Shown: one piece after another, positions 44,369 through 56,036 of the stretch
How the letters are laid out: the number at the start of each line of letters is the position of its first letter
How positions within the stretch are numbered: position 1 is the stretch's first letter
Assembly: GCA_018819105.1 (NCBI GenBank)
Contig: JAHJQV010000028.1
Span: forward strand, 1 to 64,000
Length of the DNA: 64,000 nt
From: Gammaproteobacteria bacterium
Lineage (GTDB): Bacteria > Pseudomonadota > Gammaproteobacteria > Xanthomonadales > Wenzhouxiangellaceae
Reading direction: 5' to 3'
Notes under the pieces: model-generated
What the model was told of the DNA's origin: nothing
The model's database searches: none
The model's input: the letters and a program-made list of their open reading frames with translations, nothing else
Program-made: the position numbers and the translations under genes

Positions 44369-47300
44369 TCAGCCATTACCGCTGGTGACCGGGGTCTGCG
44401 GACGACCAAGGATGATGTTGATCTCGCGGGCCACGCGGCGCTTGGCCTGACTGCCCACCACATACAGTGCCGGAATCATGATCAGTGTGTTGATGGTGGA
44501 AAACAGGATGCCAAAGGCCAGTGAAGTGGCCATCGGGATGATGCTTTCCGCCTGCGCGCTGGTTTCCAGGAACACGATCGGGCACAGGCCGATGAAGGTG
44601 GTCAGCGAGGTCAGCACGATGGCGCGGAAGCGCGACGCACTGGCATCCACCACGGCATCGATCAGACCCATACCGGTGGCCCTGGCCCGGCCGATGAAAT
44701 CGACCAGAATAAGGCTGTCATTGACCACCACGCCAGCCAGCGCGATGAGACCGAACATGGACAGCAGACTGACATCCAGCCCCAGGATCAGGTGGCCGAC
44801 CATGGCACCGATCATGCCAAATGGAATCACCGCCATGATCAGCAGCGGCTTCAGGTAGGAGCGCAGCGGAATGGCGATCAGGGCATAGATCAGGAATGCC
44901 GAAAACAGGAAACCGCCGGTGAGTTCACGCTGCAGGTCGCCCTGCTCCTCGGTCTGGCCATCGAGCTGCAGCGACACGCTGGGGTATTTGGCGAACAGTC
45001 CCGGCATGACGTTTTTCTGGATGTCACTGGCAATTTTGCCCGGTTCGGCCAGCGCCTTGTTGACTTCCGCCGACACGGCGATGGAACGCTCGCGGTTGAA
45101 GCGGCGGATGACGGTGGGGCTGGATGACAGATTGACCTCGGCCACGCTGGCAAACGGCACCGCATCACCCTGCGGGGTGCGGATGCGCATTTCTTCCAGA
45201 TTGCCGATCGATTCGCGCTCAGCCTCGGGATAGCGCACCATCACGCGGACCTCGTCCTCGCCCCGCTGGATGCGCTGTGCCTCGGCTCCGAAGAACGCCT
45301 GACGCACCTGCGTCGCCAGATTGGTCAGCGACAGCCCCAGCGCCTCTGCTTCAGGCTTGATGTCCAGCTTGACTTCGCGGTTGCCGCCTTCATAGCTGTT
45401 CTGCACATCAAACGTGCCTTCATAGCCACGCAGCTTGTCGGTAAGCTCGGCCGCAGCCGCGCGCAACTGATCCAGATCGCTGCCCACCAGATTGAAGCTG
45501 ACTGCAGCACCGCCGCCGGGGCCATCCTCGGAGGAGACATTGACCGAACGGGCACCGGCGATCTCACCGATTTCCTCGCGCCAGCGGGCGCTGATTTCCG
45601 ACACCTCCACCGGACGGGTGGCGGCATCGCTCAACTCAATGATCATGGTGCCGGATGTGTCCGAACCGGACCAGGTGAACTGCGTCTGCACCAGAGAGCC
45701 AGGCTCCAGACCATGCTGTTTGCCCAGTTCGGCATCGGCCACATTCAGCGCCGCCGCCATGCGGTCCAGCGCCCGGTGGGTGACTTCAGCCGGGGTGCCT
45801 TCGCGCATTTCCAGATTGGCGCGAATGAAATCGCCTTTCCATTCCGGGAAGAACACCACGCGCAGAAAACCGCCGCCGATGAGCCCGAGAATGAGAATCA
45901 TCACCGCCATAAACACGGAAATGGTGAGATAGCGATTGATCACCGCCTTGCGCACAAAATGCACGAAGACATTGTCGACAAAACGATGCAGACCGTTGGC
46001 AAAGCCGCGCTGGATGCGCAGCAGTGGTGAGCGGCTGTGTTCCGCCGGTGGCTTGATCTGCATGTGCGCGAGATGTGCCGGCAGGATCAGCTTGGATTCG
46101 ATCAGTGAGAAAATGAGTGCAAAAATGACCACCCAGCCGATCGGCGACATGAACTGTCCCATGACACCGCTGATCATGATGATGGGCAGAAACGCCGCCA
46201 CCGTGGTGAGCACGCCGAAAGTGGCCGGCACTGCCACCTCCATGGTGCCGGCGACGACGTTGTCGACGTTGTGGCCATCCTTGCGGATTTTGGTGTAAAC
46301 GCTTTCGCCGATGATGATGGCATCGTCAACGACGATGCCGAGCACCAGAATGAAGCCGAACAGGCTGATCATGCTGATGGAAATGCCCATCATCAGCATC
46401 AGCCACAGCGTACCCAGGAATGCCACCGGCAAGCCAACCATGACCCAGAACGCCAGCTTCAGGCGTAAAAACAGCGACAGCATCAGAAACACCAGAATGG
46501 CACCACTGATCAGGTTGCTGTTCATCATGTCGAGGCGGTCACGCAGATAAAACGAAGCATCGGCCCAGGATTCCACCCCGATGCCGCTGGGCAGTGTGGG
46601 GCGTTTCTGGTCCAGATAATTGCGCACCGATTCTGCGATCTGCAGTTCGCTCTGATCACCGACCGACATCACCCGCAGCGCAATCGCCGGCTTGCCGTTG
46701 TGCATGACATAGCGATCGCGGTCAACAAAGCCGTCGTCAATGTTGGCAATGTCACCCAGCAGTATGGTGGAACCGTCCGGGTTGCTGCGCAGCACGATGC
46801 TTTCGAAGTCCACGCCGGTGTAAGCCTGGCCCTTGGTGCGCAGCAGGATGTTGCCGGTGGCGGATTCAATGCTGCCGGCAGACAGGTCCAGCGAACTGCG
46901 GCGCACGGCATTGGCCACTTCATCCATGGTCAGGTCGTATTTGCGCAGGGTCTGCTCGCTGACCTCGATGTTGATCTCGTAATCGCGTCCGCCGACCACT
47001 TCCGCGCGGGTCACTCCTGGCTGCTGCACCAGTTCGTTGCGTACCTGCTTGGCGAACTCCTTCAGTGTGCGTTCGTTGACGTCGCCGAACACCGAAATCC
47101 ACATGACTTCGTTGGTCCACTGGCTCTTGCTGATCACCGGTTCCTCGGTTTCTGCCGGGAATGTGGAAATGCCGTCTACGCGCAGCTTGACCTCGTTGAG
47201 GATGGTCTCGGCATCATAGTCCTGCAGTACGCTGACATTCACCGTGCCGCTGCCCTCGCGCGCATACGAGGTCAGTTTGTCAATGCCTTCGATGTCCTGG

Positions 47301-47542
47301 ATGGCCTCCTCGATCTTGATCAGCACGCCTTCCTCGACTTCGCCCGGGGTGGCACCGTTGAAGGGCACGCGGATGCTGATGTTGTTCGGGTCGATGCTGG
47401 GCATGGTCTCTTTCTTCACCGCCAGCGCCGACCACAGACCGGCCGCGATCAGGCTTGCCATGAGCAGGTTGGCAGCGACCGGATTGTGCGCAAACCAGGC
47501 AATGATGCCGCCATACCAGTTGTGTTGTGTGCTGCTGTTCAT
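44369..47542 (-). CDS. RND efflux permease, second system
   Basis: 1057 residues, 12 spans. The N-terminus reads IIAWFAHNPVAANLLMASLI, and KKETMPSIDPNNISIRVPFN is typical of the branch whose members resemble NolG/VexD-like pumps. TM4 has FGFILVLGIVVDDAIIIGES with the proton-relay acids, and the second half FGLIALAGVVVNDSLILVDF. It overlaps its adaptor gene by 4 bp. It differs clearly from the first pump in this window, so the two are not a recent duplication. Confidence 0.93.
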   Translation of the reverse strand: MNSSTQHNWYGGIIAWFAHNPVAANLLMASLIAAGLWSALAVKKETMPSIDPNNISIRVPFNGATPGEVEEGVLIKIEEAIQDIEGIDKLTSYAREGSGTVNVSVLQDYDAETILNEVKLRVDGISTFPAETEEPVISKSQWTNEVMWISVFGDVNERTLKEFAKQVRNELVQQPGVTRAEVVGGRDYEINIEVSEQTLRKYDLTMDEVANAVRRSSLDLSAGSIESATGNILLRTKGQAYTGVDFESIVLRSNPDGSTILLGDIANIDDGFVDRDRYVMHNGKPAIALRVMSVGDQSELQIAESVRNYLDQKRPTLPSGIGVESWADASFYLRDRLDMMNSNLISGAILVFLMLSLFLRLKLAFWVMVGLPVAFLGTLWLMLMMGISISMISLFGFILVLGIVVDDAIIIGESVYTKIRKDGHNVDNVVAGTMEVAVPATFGVLTTVAAFLPIIMISGVMGQFMSPIGWVVIFALIFSLIESKLILPAHLAHMQIKPPAEHSRSPLLRIQRGFANGLHRFVDNVFVHFVRKAVINRYLTISVFMAVMILILGLIGGGFLRVVFFPEWKGDFIRANLEMREGTPAEVTHRALDRMAAALNVADAELGKQHGLEPGSLVQTQFTWSGSDTSGTMIIELSDAATRPVEVSEISARWREEIGEIAGARSVNVSSEDGPGGGAAVSFNLVGSDLDQLRAAAAELTDKLRGYEGTFDVQNSYEGGNREVKLDIKPEAEALGLSLTNLATQVRQAFFGAEAQRIQRGEDEVRVMVRYPEAERESIGNLEEMRIRTPQGDAVPFASVAEVNLSSSPTVIRRFNRERSIAVSAEVNKALAEPGKIASDIQKNVMPGLFAKYPSVSLQLDGQTEEQGDLQRELTGGFLFSAFLIYALIAIPLRSYLKPLLIMAVIPFGMIGAMVGHLILGLDVSLLSMFGLIALAGVVVNDSLILVDFIGRARATGMGLIDAVVDASASRFRAIVLTSLTTFIGLCPIVFLETSAQAESIIPMATSLAFGILFSTINTLIMIPALYVVGSQAKRRVAREINIILGRPQTPVTSGNG

Positions 47543-48924
47543 GATGTCTGCTCTTGTCCTGCATCAGCATCGGTGTCTGCTGTTTCGCTTTGACCTGCAT
47601 CGTTGATTAGTGTTTCCGGGCCGGCCAGATTCTCCACCTCCAGCAGCGCCTCATCGTCATTGCCGTCAAGCAGGCGCAATGGTGTGCCCGGGATCGGCGT
47701 GGTCACCGCAGTGGTGATGACGCGATCACCATCGTTCAGACCGGAACGGATGAAGGCGGTTTCGGCAGTGGCGCGATCCACTTCCACCTTGCGAATGGCC
47801 AGTTCATTGTCGGCACCGGCAATCAGCACAGTGCCGTCCTCGCGCAGCAATGCGCGCGGCAGGGCGATCACCTTCTCGGCCATGATGCCGTCGATTTCCG
47901 CCTGCACAAAGGTGCCTACAGTCAGCGGTGCCGACCGCTCGGTGCCGAGTCGGCCATAGGGATCTGTCACCGCTGCGATGGCATAGATCATGCGCGTGGC
48001 TTCATCGACCTGGCCTTCGGTGCGGACGATGCGGCCTTCCCAGTGCCGCATGCGACTGCCGACTCGAGCGCTCAGCCGCACCGCCGGCGCCGACTGATCA
48101 CTGGTACTTTGTACGCCGGAATCCGGCAGTTGCAGAAAACTTTGCTGCTCGTCGGTAAGCGGCAGTCTGATCTCGGCAACATCGATGGCAAACGCAGCAC
48201 CCAGGCTGGTGCCGATGCTGACAAACTGGCCGATGTCGGCGCTGCGTGAGCGCACGATGCCGGCATAAGGCAGGCTGATGCTGGTGCGCTCCAGATCCCG
48301 CCGGGCCTGCATCAGTGCTGCCTCGGCCGCACGCACAGAGGCTTCGGCCTGGGCCAGCTGCGGTTTACGCAGCACCAGCGCGCTGGGCTCACGTCCCTGC
48401 CGGCCGGTGACAAGATTCAGGTTGTCCCAGTCGCGCAGCGCCTGTTTCGAGCGCGCCTGCTCCTCGGCCAGGGTCGCCTCGGCGCTGGCCAGGTTGGCCT
48501 CGGCGCTGATCAACGCGGCCTGATAATCACTCTGATCAATGCGCAGCAACTCTTCGCCGGCGTTGAAGAAGCCACCGACGACAAAATTGTCCGACAGTCT
48601 GACGATTTTTCCGGTGACTTCCGATACCAGCGTGGTTTCGGTGCGCGGCCTGACCGTACCCTGCGAGTTGATGGTGTAACGCACCGGCTCGGCAGTAACG
48701 GTCATGGTTTCCACCAGCTGTGCAATCGGTGGCGGATCATTGGCTGGTGGGTCGGGACGAAACACGACCATGACCACGGCGACAGCCACTGCCAGCAGCA
48801 GGATGATGACCGGCAGCAATACGCGCCGCCACAGCGGTGGTTTGCTGATCTGGTCGCTGTCGCTGGTGGCGCTTGCAGTTGGGCTTGCGTCCTGGTGCTG
48901 ATATGGCATGTGCTGATTCTTCAC
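47539..48924 (-). CDS. RND efflux periplasmic adaptor, second system
   Basis: 461 residues from ATG 48924; ATG 48909 (MPYQHQDASPTASATSD) is an alternative. One N-terminal span (LLPVIILLLAVAVAVVMVVF), then ETMTVTAEPVRYTINSQGTV, a coiled coil (AALISAEANLASAEATLAEE), SLPYAGIVRSRSADIGQFVS and a beta-barrel domain. It links the RND pump to an outer-membrane channel. The ATGA overlap with the permease indicates one operon, adaptor first. No outer-membrane factor follows. Confidence 0.9.
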   Translation of the reverse strand: MKNQHMPYQHQDASPTASATSDSDQISKPPLWRRVLLPVIILLLAVAVAVVMVVFRPDPPANDPPPIAQLVETMTVTAEPVRYTINSQGTVRPRTETTLVSEVTGKIVRLSDNFVVGGFFNAGEELLRIDQSDYQAALISAEANLASAEATLAEEQARSKQALRDWDNLNLVTGRQGREPSALVLRKPQLAQAEASVRAAEAALMQARRDLERTSISLPYAGIVRSRSADIGQFVSIGTSLGAAFAIDVAEIRLPLTDEQQSFLQLPDSGVQSTSDQSAPAVRLSARVGSRMRHWEGRIVRTEGQVDEATRMIYAIAAVTDPYGRLGTERSAPLTVGTFVQAEIDGIMAEKVIALPRALLREDGTVLIAGADNELAIRKVEVDRATAETAFIRSGLNDGDRVITTAVTTPIPGTPLRLLDGNDDEALLEVENLAGPETLINDAGQSETADTDADAGQEQTS

Positions 48925-49261
48925 TGCGTGTTCCTTGCGTGCGTTGGCGTGTATTGGCTTGTGTTCTGGCCTGGTCCGGTTGCTGAATGGCCCGGCTGCT
49001 GTATGGCCTGTTCCTTGCCAGACGACTCCCGATGCTGCCGCGTTTCATGAGCTGGCGAAACGGATTAGCTTGAGTGTTCCGGTTCAGCTCCGGAACGGAC
49101 TTTGCGGCCTCACGTTCGCAGGGCCACGTGTGTTCCGGGCAGGTCTGGCTGGAATATTGCTACGATGGGCACCATTATCGTTACAATGGTGCCACACGTC
49201 CTGTGCCAAAAGGCACGCCCGGGACACGCACCCACTGTTACCCCCAAACAAGAGATTCTGC
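48925..49261. other. Divergent intergenic region between RND adaptor and map
   Basis: 337 bp. An in-frame extension of map runs through it, but it does not resemble methionine aminopeptidase and is not kept. An inverted stretch around 49166-49194 (GGGCACCATTATCG...ACAATGGTGCC) could form a stem of about 9 bp upstream of map; its role is unknown. Confidence 0.4.
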
Positions 49262-50038
49262 ATGCTGGACAAACGCCACGGTGTCATCATCAAGACCGCA
49301 CACGAGATCGCCGCCATGGAAGTGGCCGGCCAGCTCGCTGCCGATGTGCTCGATATGATCACCGAGCACGTGCAGCCGGGCATCACCACCGGTGAGCTGG
49401 ATCGCATCTGTCATGAGTACATCGTGGAGGTGCAACAGGCGATCCCCGCTCCGCTGAATTATCGCGGCTTTCCTAAATCCATCTGTACCTCGGTCAATGA
49501 TGTCGTCTGTCACGGCATCCCCGGCGACAAGGTGCTGAAAAGCGGCGACATCATCAACATCGACATCACCGTGATCAAGGATGGCTGGCACGGTGATACC
49601 AGCCGGATGTTTTATGTTGGCGATGTGCCATTGCGCGCACGCCGGGTGTGCGAGATTGCCCACACCGCCATGTGCAAAGGCATTGAACTGGTGCGACCGG
49701 GCACGCGTCTGGGCGATATCGGTCATGTGATTCAGAACTACGTTGAGGCCAATGGCTGCTCGGTGGTACGCGAATACTGCGGCCACGGCATCGGCAGGGT
49801 GTTTCATGAAGACCCGCAAGTGCTGCACTACGGCCGTCCCGGTACCGGGCTGGAGCTGCGCGAGGGCATGGTGTTCACGATCGAACCCATGGTCAACCTG
49901 GGCAAACCGCACACCCGCCTGATGGCCGATCAGTGGACCGTCAAGACCCGCGACCGCAGTCTGTCGGCACAGTGGGAACACACCATAGCGGTGCTGGCCG
50001 ACGGGCACCAAGTGCTGACCCAGCGTGGTGCGCTCTGA
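49262..50038 (+). CDS. map: Methionine aminopeptidase, type I
   Basis: 258 residues from ATG 49262 (MLDKRHGVIIKTAHEIAAME), with a weak AGAG site. Metal ligands and active-site residues are visible: His in VNDVVCHGIPGD, two Asp in IINIDITVIKDGWHGDTSRM, His in YCGHGIGRVFHEDPQVLHYG, Glu in GMVFTIEPMVNLG and Glu in AQWEHTIAVL. It removes the initiator Met from new proteins. Its 3' end overlaps glnD by 14 bp. Confidence 0.94.
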   Translation: MLDKRHGVIIKTAHEIAAMEVAGQLAADVLDMITEHVQPGITTGELDRICHEYIVEVQQAIPAPLNYRGFPKSICTSVNDVVCHGIPGDKVLKSGDIINIDITVIKDGWHGDTSRMFYVGDVPLRARRVCEIAHTAMCKGIELVRPGTRLGDIGHVIQNYVEANGCSVVREYCGHGIGRVFHEDPQVLHYGRPGTGLELREGMVFTIEPMVNLGKPHTRLMADQWTVKTRDRSLSAQWEHTIAVLADGHQVLTQRGAL

Positions 50039-52787
50039 GCCGGCAGCACCCAGCGAACGGCTGGCGCTGCTGAGTGAATCACTGACCCCGCCAGCATCGT
50101 CTGATCCCACCCTGGTCCGGCGCTGCAGTGAGCATCTGCAGCAGCTGGATGCGGCCCAGCAGCGCAGTTTTCGGGATCCCATGGCGGCACCGATCCAGCA
50201 GCTGGTGCAGCAGCGTGCAGAACATGTTGCCGACATCATCCGCCTGCTTTGGCGCGACGCGGTGCAGCAGCATGCCGGCACAGCCGGCGCGCACATGGCA
50301 CTGGTGGCGGCCGGTGGATTCGGCCGCATGGAACTGCATCCATACTCAGACATCGACCTGCTGATCCTGGATGCCGATGGCACTGACGCAGAACCGGCGC
50401 TGATCGAACACTTCATCAGCCAGTGTTGGGATGCCGGGCTGGCGGTCTCGCACAGCGTGCGCAACATCGAGCAGACGCTGGCTCAGTGTCATCGCGATGT
50501 GGTCACCGTGACCAGTCTGATGGAAGCGCGCTTTTTGTGTGGAGACCAGGCGCGCTATGCACAGCTGCAGCAAAACCTGCAGCAGACGCTGGACCGGCAC
50601 TGGCCACCGCAACGCTTTTTTACCGCCAAGATGGCGGAACAGGAGCGACGACATGCCAGTTTCGACGATACCGCCTACCGCCTGGAGCCCAACATCAAGG
50701 ATGGCCCGGGTGGACTGCGTGACATCCAGAACATCGCCTGGGTCTGCCAACGCTGTTTTGGCAGCGCCGAACTGCAGACGCTGGTCGCACAGCGCTTCCT
50801 CAATGCCAACGAATATCAGCAGTTGCTGGATGGGCGTGATTTTCTCTGGCGCGTGCGCTGGGCCAATCACCAGCTGGCCGGACGCGCCGAAGAGCGCCTG
50901 TTGTTTGCCCAGCAGAAGCAGCTGGCGGCCCTGTTCGGGCAGCAGACTGACGCCAACGCCAATGTCGCCGTCGAGCGTTTCATGCAGGCCTACTACCGCA
51001 CCGTGACGCAGCTGGAGCGGCTCAATGAGCGTCTGTTGCAGCAGCTCAGGGAGTCATTTTCTGATTCAGCCGGGCAGTCGGTGTACGCGCTGGACGATGA
51101 GTTCCAGGTCATCAATGGCTACCTGGAAGTGCAGCATGACGGCGTGTTTCTGCAGCGACCACTGGCCATCATGGAGCTGTTTCTGAAACTGCAGGATCAG
51201 CCCAACATCAAGGGTGTGCGCGCCACCAGCATCCGTCTGCTGCAGCAGGCGCTGGCGCAGCACGGTGACGAGCTGCGCCACAGCCAGGCCGCGCTGCAGG
51301 TGTTCTGGCGCATACTGAATCATCCCAATGGCGTTTATTCACAACTCTCACGCATGGCGCGCTATGGCCTGCTGGCGGATCTGCTACCGGCCTTCGGCAA
51401 GGTCAGTGGTCTGATGCAGTTTGATCTGTTCCATGTCTACACGGTGGATCAGCATACGCTTTTTGTCATCCGCAATCTGCGCCGCTTCGCGCATCGCAAG
51501 CATGCCGACCAGTTTGGCCACGCCATTGAGGTGTTTGCCCGCGTGGAGCGCCCGGTGCTGCTGTATCTGGCCGGCCTGTTTCATGACATTGCCAAGGGCC
51601 AGGGTGGTGATCATTCCGAGTTGGGCGCGGCAACCGTTGCCGAGTTCGCCGCCCGGCTGCCACTGCCGCCGGAGGACGTCGAGTTGCTGTCCTGGCTGGT
51701 GCGCCAGCATCTGCTGATGTCACGCGTGGCCCAGCACAGCGACATCAGTGACCCCGAGGTGATCCAGCAGTTTGCTCGAGAAGTCGGCTCCAGACGCCGG
51801 CTGGATTATCTCTACCTGCTCACCGTGGCCGACATCGCCGCCACCAACCCCGGCCTGTGGAATTCCTGGAAAGACAGTCTGCTGTGGAACCTGCTGGAGG
51901 CAACCAGTAATGCCTTGCAGCGCGGTCTGCAGCGGCCGTTGCCACGCTCGCTGGTGGTGCGGGAGACACGCGGGCTGCTGTTCAGTGAGCTGATTGGCCA
52001 GGGTTATGCCGCCGAGCAGGTCAGTGCATTCATCGCACGCATGCCCAGACACAGCTTTCTGCGGCTGGACAACGATGAACTGCACTGGGTGGCCGAGTGC
52101 CTGCTGCATGACTGCAAGCCAGACGCTGCCACCCAGGACACTGCGACACGGCCACCGCCGCTGCTCAGGCTGCGTACTCTGGTGGCGGAAAATGTCACTG
52201 CGCTGCTGGTCATTGCGCCAAGTTTCGATGGCTTTTTTGCCACCGTGATGAGCGTCATGGATCGCATGCGCTTGAACATCTATCATGCCCGCATTCTGCA
52301 CACGCAGGATGCGCAGCCGCTGGCGGTGGATCTGTTTCAGCTGGTCGGTGCCGACGGCCTGCCGCTCAGCGCCAGTGATGGACAGCGACTGCAGCAGAAA
52401 CTGGCGCACAGCCTGCAGCGCCAGGAAATCCCCACGCGCATCGATTATGCCGTGCCGCGCCGCCTGCGCGAGTTCATCTCCGATGCCGAAATCGTGTTCA
52501 CGGCAGCCAGGCAGGATCGGGAGATTCATCCGTTCGAGATGCACCTGCATGAGCAGCTGACGGTGATGGAAATCAGCTGTACCGACCGCCCCGGGCTGCT
52601 GTCGCTGATCGCGCTGTGCCTGTTGCAGCAGGGCATCCGTCTGCATGACGCGCGCATCGCCACTTATGGCGAACAGGTGAGAGATATCTTTTTGTTGTCC
52701 GACTACAGTGACAAGCCATTGTCAACGCAGGCCCGCAGCGAGTTGCGCACCGCACTGCTGCAAAGTCTCTCTGGCGACCAGGACTGA
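50025..52787 (+). CDS. glnD: PII uridylyltransferase / uridylyl-removing enzyme
   Basis: 920 residues from a GTG inside the end of map (GTG 50028 is equally possible). Domains: nucleotidyltransferase with [20 protein letters not shown] (about residues 93-113), a linker with [20 protein letters not shown], the HD hydrolase [20 protein letters not shown] (about residues 510-530), and two ACT domains near the C-terminus ([20 protein letters not shown], and [20 protein letters not shown]). It senses glutamine and modifies PII proteins to control nitrogen metabolism. The map-glnD order is common in this class. Confidence 0.95.
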   Translation: MVRSEPAAPSERLALLSESLTPPASSDPTLVRRCSEHLQQLDAAQQRSFRDPMAAPIQQLVQQRAEHVADIIRLLWRDAVQQHAGTAGAHMALVAAGGFGRMELHPYSDIDLLILDADGTDAEPALIEHFISQCWDAGLAVSHSVRNIEQTLAQCHRDVVTVTSLMEARFLCGDQARYAQLQQNLQQTLDRHWPPQRFFTAKMAEQERRHASFDDTAYRLEPNIKDGPGGLRDIQNIAWVCQRCFGSAELQTLVAQRFLNANEYQQLLDGRDFLWRVRWANHQLAGRAEERLLFAQQKQLAALFGQQTDANANVAVERFMQAYYRTVTQLERLNERLLQQLRESFSDSAGQSVYALDDEFQVINGYLEVQHDGVFLQRPLAIMELFLKLQDQPNIKGVRATSIRLLQQALAQHGDELRHSQAALQVFWRILNHPNGVYSQLSRMARYGLLADLLPAFGKVSGLMQFDLFHVYTVDQHTLFVIRNLRRFAHRKHADQFGHAIEVFARVERPVLLYLAGLFHDIAKGQGGDHSELGAATVAEFAARLPLPPEDVELLSWLVRQHLLMSRVAQHSDISDPEVIQQFAREVGSRRRLDYLYLLTVADIAATNPGLWNSWKDSLLWNLLEATSNALQRGLQRPLPRSLVVRETRGLLFSELIGQGYAAEQVSAFIARMPRHSFLRLDNDELHWVAECLLHDCKPDAATQDTATRPPPLLRLRTLVAENVTALLVIAPSFDGFFATVMSVMDRMRLNIYHARILHTQDAQPLAVDLFQLVGADGLPLSASDGQRLQQKLAHSLQRQEIPTRIDYAVPRRLREFISDAEIVFTAARQDREIHPFEMHLHEQLTVMEISCTDRPGLLSLIALCLLQQGIRLHDARIATYGEQVRDIFLLSDYSDKPLSTQARSELRTALLQSLSGDQD

Positions 52788-52872
52788 GGCCGGTTTGCTG
52801 CTGTCAGTCTCGCCATGGACAGCAGGCAGAGCAGGCAATGGCAAAGGACAATCACAACAAGGAGCGAACCCC

Positions 52873-53700
52873 ATGACCGATACCGATCAGCTGCAAGGGC
52901 TGGTAGAGCAACACTGGCAACTGCGCCAGGCCATCAGCAGCGACAGCGCACCGGCACAGCTGGTGGAAGCCCTGGAGCAGATCCTAGTGCTGCTGGAGCA
53001 GGGCAGGCTGCGCGTGGCCGAGCCGGATGGCAACGGTGGCTGGCAGGTGCATGAATGGATCAAGCAGGCGATCCTGCTGTATTTCCGCGTGCGCGACAAC
53101 CAGGTCATGCGCGGAGCCGGCAGCTACTGCCAGGACAAGGTGCCGCTGCGGTTTGCCAACCCGATGGAACTGGAAGGCTGTGGCGCGCGCATTGTGCCAC
53201 CGGCGGTGGTCAGGCGGGGTGCCTATGTTGCCGACGATGCCGTGCTCATGCCCAGCTACCTGAACATCGGAGCCCACGTTGGCGCGGGCAGCATGATCGA
53301 CACCTGGGCCACGGTCGGCTCCTGTGCCCAGATCGGTTGCAATGTGCACATTTCCGGTGGAGCGGGCATCGGCGGCGTGCTGGAGCCGCTGCAGGCCAGT
53401 CCGACCATCATCGAGGATGGCTGCTTCATCGGTGCCCGTTCTGAAGTGGTGGAGGGAGTGCGCGTCGGTGCCGGCGCGGTCATCGGTATGGGCGTGTTCA
53501 TCGGTCAGTCGACCAAGATCTATGACCGCGAAAGTGGCGAGATACTGCGCGGTGAAGTGCCTGCCGGTGCGGTGGTGGTCTCCGGCAGCCTGCCCGCTGC
53601 TGACAACAGCCACGCGCTGTATTGTGCCGTGATCGTCAAGCGGGTGGATGCTGGCACGCGCGCAAAAACCAGCATCAACGAACTGTTGCGCTCTGGTTGA
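52873..53700 (+). CDS. dapD: Tetrahydrodipicolinate N-succinyltransferase
   Basis: 275 residues from ATG 52873, with AAGGAG eight bases upstream. The N-terminal helical domain is followed by a left-handed beta-helix with hexapeptide repeats: [57 protein letters not shown] and [20 protein letters not shown]. It succinylates tetrahydrodipicolinate in lysine and peptidoglycan biosynthesis. In many relatives dapC lies between glnD and dapD; it is absent here. Confidence 0.95.
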   Translation: MTDTDQLQGLVEQHWQLRQAISSDSAPAQLVEALEQILVLLEQGRLRVAEPDGNGGWQVHEWIKQAILLYFRVRDNQVMRGAGSYCQDKVPLRFANPMELEGCGARIVPPAVVRRGAYVADDAVLMPSYLNIGAHVGAGSMIDTWATVGSCAQIGCNVHISGGAGIGGVLEPLQASPTIIEDGCFIGARSEVVEGVRVGAGAVIGMGVFIGQSTKIYDRESGEILRGEVPAGAVVVSGSLPAADNSHALYCAVIVKRVDAGTRAKTSINELLRSG

Positions 53701-53850
53701 AGCTGCCAGCAGCAGCGGCGTCAGCGCAGGCCCGACGGACAGCATGGATAAATCGGGCTGGTTTGCTTAAAATATCGGGTTGACCCTGCGTCGTGGCAGT
53801 CTGGCTGTCGCGCAGCGTGAATCAAATTTTCCCTGAACAGGCGATGAGCA

Positions 53851-55041
53851 ATGAATTTTCACGAATATCAGGCTAAGGAACTCTTTAGCCAGTACGGCAT
53901 TCCTGTGCCGGCCGGAAAAGTGGCCGACACCCCCGATGCGGCCGTGGCCGCCGCCGAAGCGGTCGGTGGTGACAGCTGGGTGATCAAGGCGCAGGTGCAC
54001 GCTGGTGGCCGTGGCAAGGCTGGTGGCGTCAAGCTGGTGCGCGGTCTTGACGAGGTGCGGGCGGTCAGTGAAAACATGCTCGGCATGAAAATCACCACCT
54101 ATCAGACCGGCGGCCTGGCTCTGCCGGTGAATCAGGTGCTGGTGGCGGAAGCCACCGACATCGCCCAGGAGCTGTATCTCAGCGTGCTGATTGATCGGGC
54201 CAATCGCTGCATCATGTTCATGGGTTCCGCAGCAGGTGGCGTGGACATCGAACAGGTGGCCAAAGACACGCCGGAGAAGATCATCAATGTGCGCGTCAAC
54301 AATGCCGCAGGTCTGCAGGACTACCAGGCCCGCCAGGTCGGTTTCGGCATGGGCCTCAACGGCAAGCAGACCAATCAGCTGGTGCGCATCATGCAGGCGC
54401 TGTACAAGCTGACCATGGACAAGGATCTGAGCCTGGTCGAGGTCAATCCGCTGATCATCGACGGCAATGGTGATCTGATGGCGCTGGACGCCAAGATCAA
54501 CGCGGATGGCAATGCCCTGTTCAGGCATCCGCGGCTGGCCGAGATGCGCGATGAAAGCCAGGAAGACCCGGTTGAGCTGGCCGCCAGCAAGCACGACCTG
54601 AACTATGTCACTCTGGACGGTGACATCGCCTGCATGGTCAACGGTGCCGGTCTGGCCATGGCGACCATGGACGTGATCAAGCTCAATGGTGGTGATCCGG
54701 CTAACTTCCTTGATGTTGGTGGCGGCACCGATGCCGAGCGGGTCAAGGAAGCGTTCAAGCTGATTCTTGCCGGCGACCGCGTGAAAGCGATTCTGGTCAA
54801 CATATTTGGCGGCATCGTGCGCTGTGACCTGATTGCCGAAGGCATCATCAACGCGGCCAAAGAAGTCGACATCAATGTGCCGCTGATCGTGCGACTGGAG
54901 GGCACCAACGTGGATCAGGGCAAGCAGATGCTGGAAGACAGCGACATCAGCGTGATCGTTGCCAACGATCTGAACGACGGCGCACGCAAGGCGGTTGCAG
55001 CCGCCGGCAAGGCAGGCACCACGGCAGGAGAACAGGCATGA
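53851..55041 (+). CDS. sucC: Succinyl-CoA synthetase, beta subunit
   Basis: 396 residues. ATP-grasp start [20 protein letters not shown], with [40 protein letters not shown] and the C-terminal ligase part [20 protein letters not shown] and [20 protein letters not shown]. It is the nucleotide-binding subunit of the TCA-cycle enzyme making ATP or GTP from succinyl-CoA. It overlaps sucD by 4 bp. Confidence 0.97.
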   Translation: MNFHEYQAKELFSQYGIPVPAGKVADTPDAAVAAAEAVGGDSWVIKAQVHAGGRGKAGGVKLVRGLDEVRAVSENMLGMKITTYQTGGLALPVNQVLVAEATDIAQELYLSVLIDRANRCIMFMGSAAGGVDIEQVAKDTPEKIINVRVNNAAGLQDYQARQVGFGMGLNGKQTNQLVRIMQALYKLTMDKDLSLVEVNPLIIDGNGDLMALDAKINADGNALFRHPRLAEMRDESQEDPVELAASKHDLNYVTLDGDIACMVNGAGLAMATMDVIKLNGGDPANFLDVGGGTDAERVKEAFKLILAGDRVKAILVNIFGGIVRCDLIAEGIINAAKEVDINVPLIVRLEGTNVDQGKQMLEDSDISVIVANDLNDGARKAVAAAGKAGTTAGEQA

Positions 55042-55910
55042 GCGTATTGATCAACCGCGACACCAGGGTCATCTGTCAGGGCTTCACCGGTTCGCAGGGT
55101 ACCTTTCACTCCCGTCAGGCGATCGAATACGGCACCCGGCTGGTTGGCGGCGTCACCCCCGGTAAAGGCGGCGGCAGCCACCTGAATCTGCCGGTGTTCA
55201 ACACCGTGCGCGAGGCGGTTGCCGCCACCGCAGCCGATGCCTCGGTCATCTTCGTGCCACCGCCGTATGCTGCCGACGCCATCCTGGAAGCGGCCGATGC
55301 CGGCATCAAGGTCATTGTCTGCATCACCGAAGGCATTCCGGTGCTGGACATGATGCGGGTCAAGGCGGCCCTGCGCGATTATCCCGACAGCACGCTGATT
55401 GGTCCCAACTGCCCCGGCATCATTACCCCGGGCGAGTGCAAGATCGGCATCATGCCGGGACAGATTCACATGCCCGGGAGAATCGGTGTGGTCTCGCGCT
55501 CCGGCACGCTCACCTATGAGGCGGTCTATCAGACCACCCAGGCCGGACTTGGCCAGACCACCTGCATCGGCATCGGTGGTGATCCGATCAACGGCATGAG
55601 TTTTGTCGATTGTCTGCGGCTGTTCAAGGATGATCCTGCCACCGAAGGCATCATCATGGTTGGCGAGATCGGCGGCGATGCCGAAGAGCAGGGTGCTGAA
55701 TTCATCGCTGCAGAAGTGAACAAGCCGGTGGTCGCCTACATCGCCGGTGTGACTGCGCCACCGGGCAAACGCATGGGGCATGCCGGTGCCATCATCGCCG
55801 GTGGCAAAGGCACCGCCGAAGCCAAATACGAGGCGCTGGAGCAGGCCGGCGTCACCACCGTGCGCTCACCGGCCGAGTTGGGTCAGGCCATGGCCAAGCT
55901 GCTTGGCTGA
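55038..55910 (+). CDS. sucD: Succinyl-CoA synthetase, alpha subunit
   Basis: 290 residues. CoA-binding domain [20 protein letters not shown] and [19 protein letters not shown], then [20 protein letters not shown] and [20 protein letters not shown], and the phospho-histidine in [20 protein letters not shown]. It carries the phosphohistidine intermediate and pairs with SucC. ATGA junction with sucC. Confidence 0.97.
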   Translation: MSVLINRDTRVICQGFTGSQGTFHSRQAIEYGTRLVGGVTPGKGGGSHLNLPVFNTVREAVAATAADASVIFVPPPYAADAILEAADAGIKVIVCITEGIPVLDMMRVKAALRDYPDSTLIGPNCPGIITPGECKIGIMPGQIHMPGRIGVVSRSGTLTYEAVYQTTQAGLGQTTCIGIGGDPINGMSFVDCLRLFKDDPATEGIIMVGEIGGDAEEQGAEFIAAEVNKPVVAYIAGVTAPPGKRMGHAGAIIAGGKGTAEAKYEALEQAGVTTVRSPAELGQAMAKLLG

Positions 55911-56036
55911 AGCCAGCGCAGCTGCCGTCTGCTGCATCTCTGAGATGCCGGCGATGTTGATTGCATGGCGGGTTGGTCGTCTGCATGCAGGCGAACCCGA
56001 TGCAGCGTGCGGGCAGCAAACGTTCAGGATCGGTCC

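Noticed and set aside
48935-49261. N-terminal extension of methionine aminopeptidase
   Set aside because: The extra 109 residues have no similarity to the family and the internal Met gives the normal length and start sequence.
49238-50467. 409-codon minus-strand open frame over map and glnD
   Set aside because: Shadow of map; the plus strand has the complete metal-binding set of methionine aminopeptidase.
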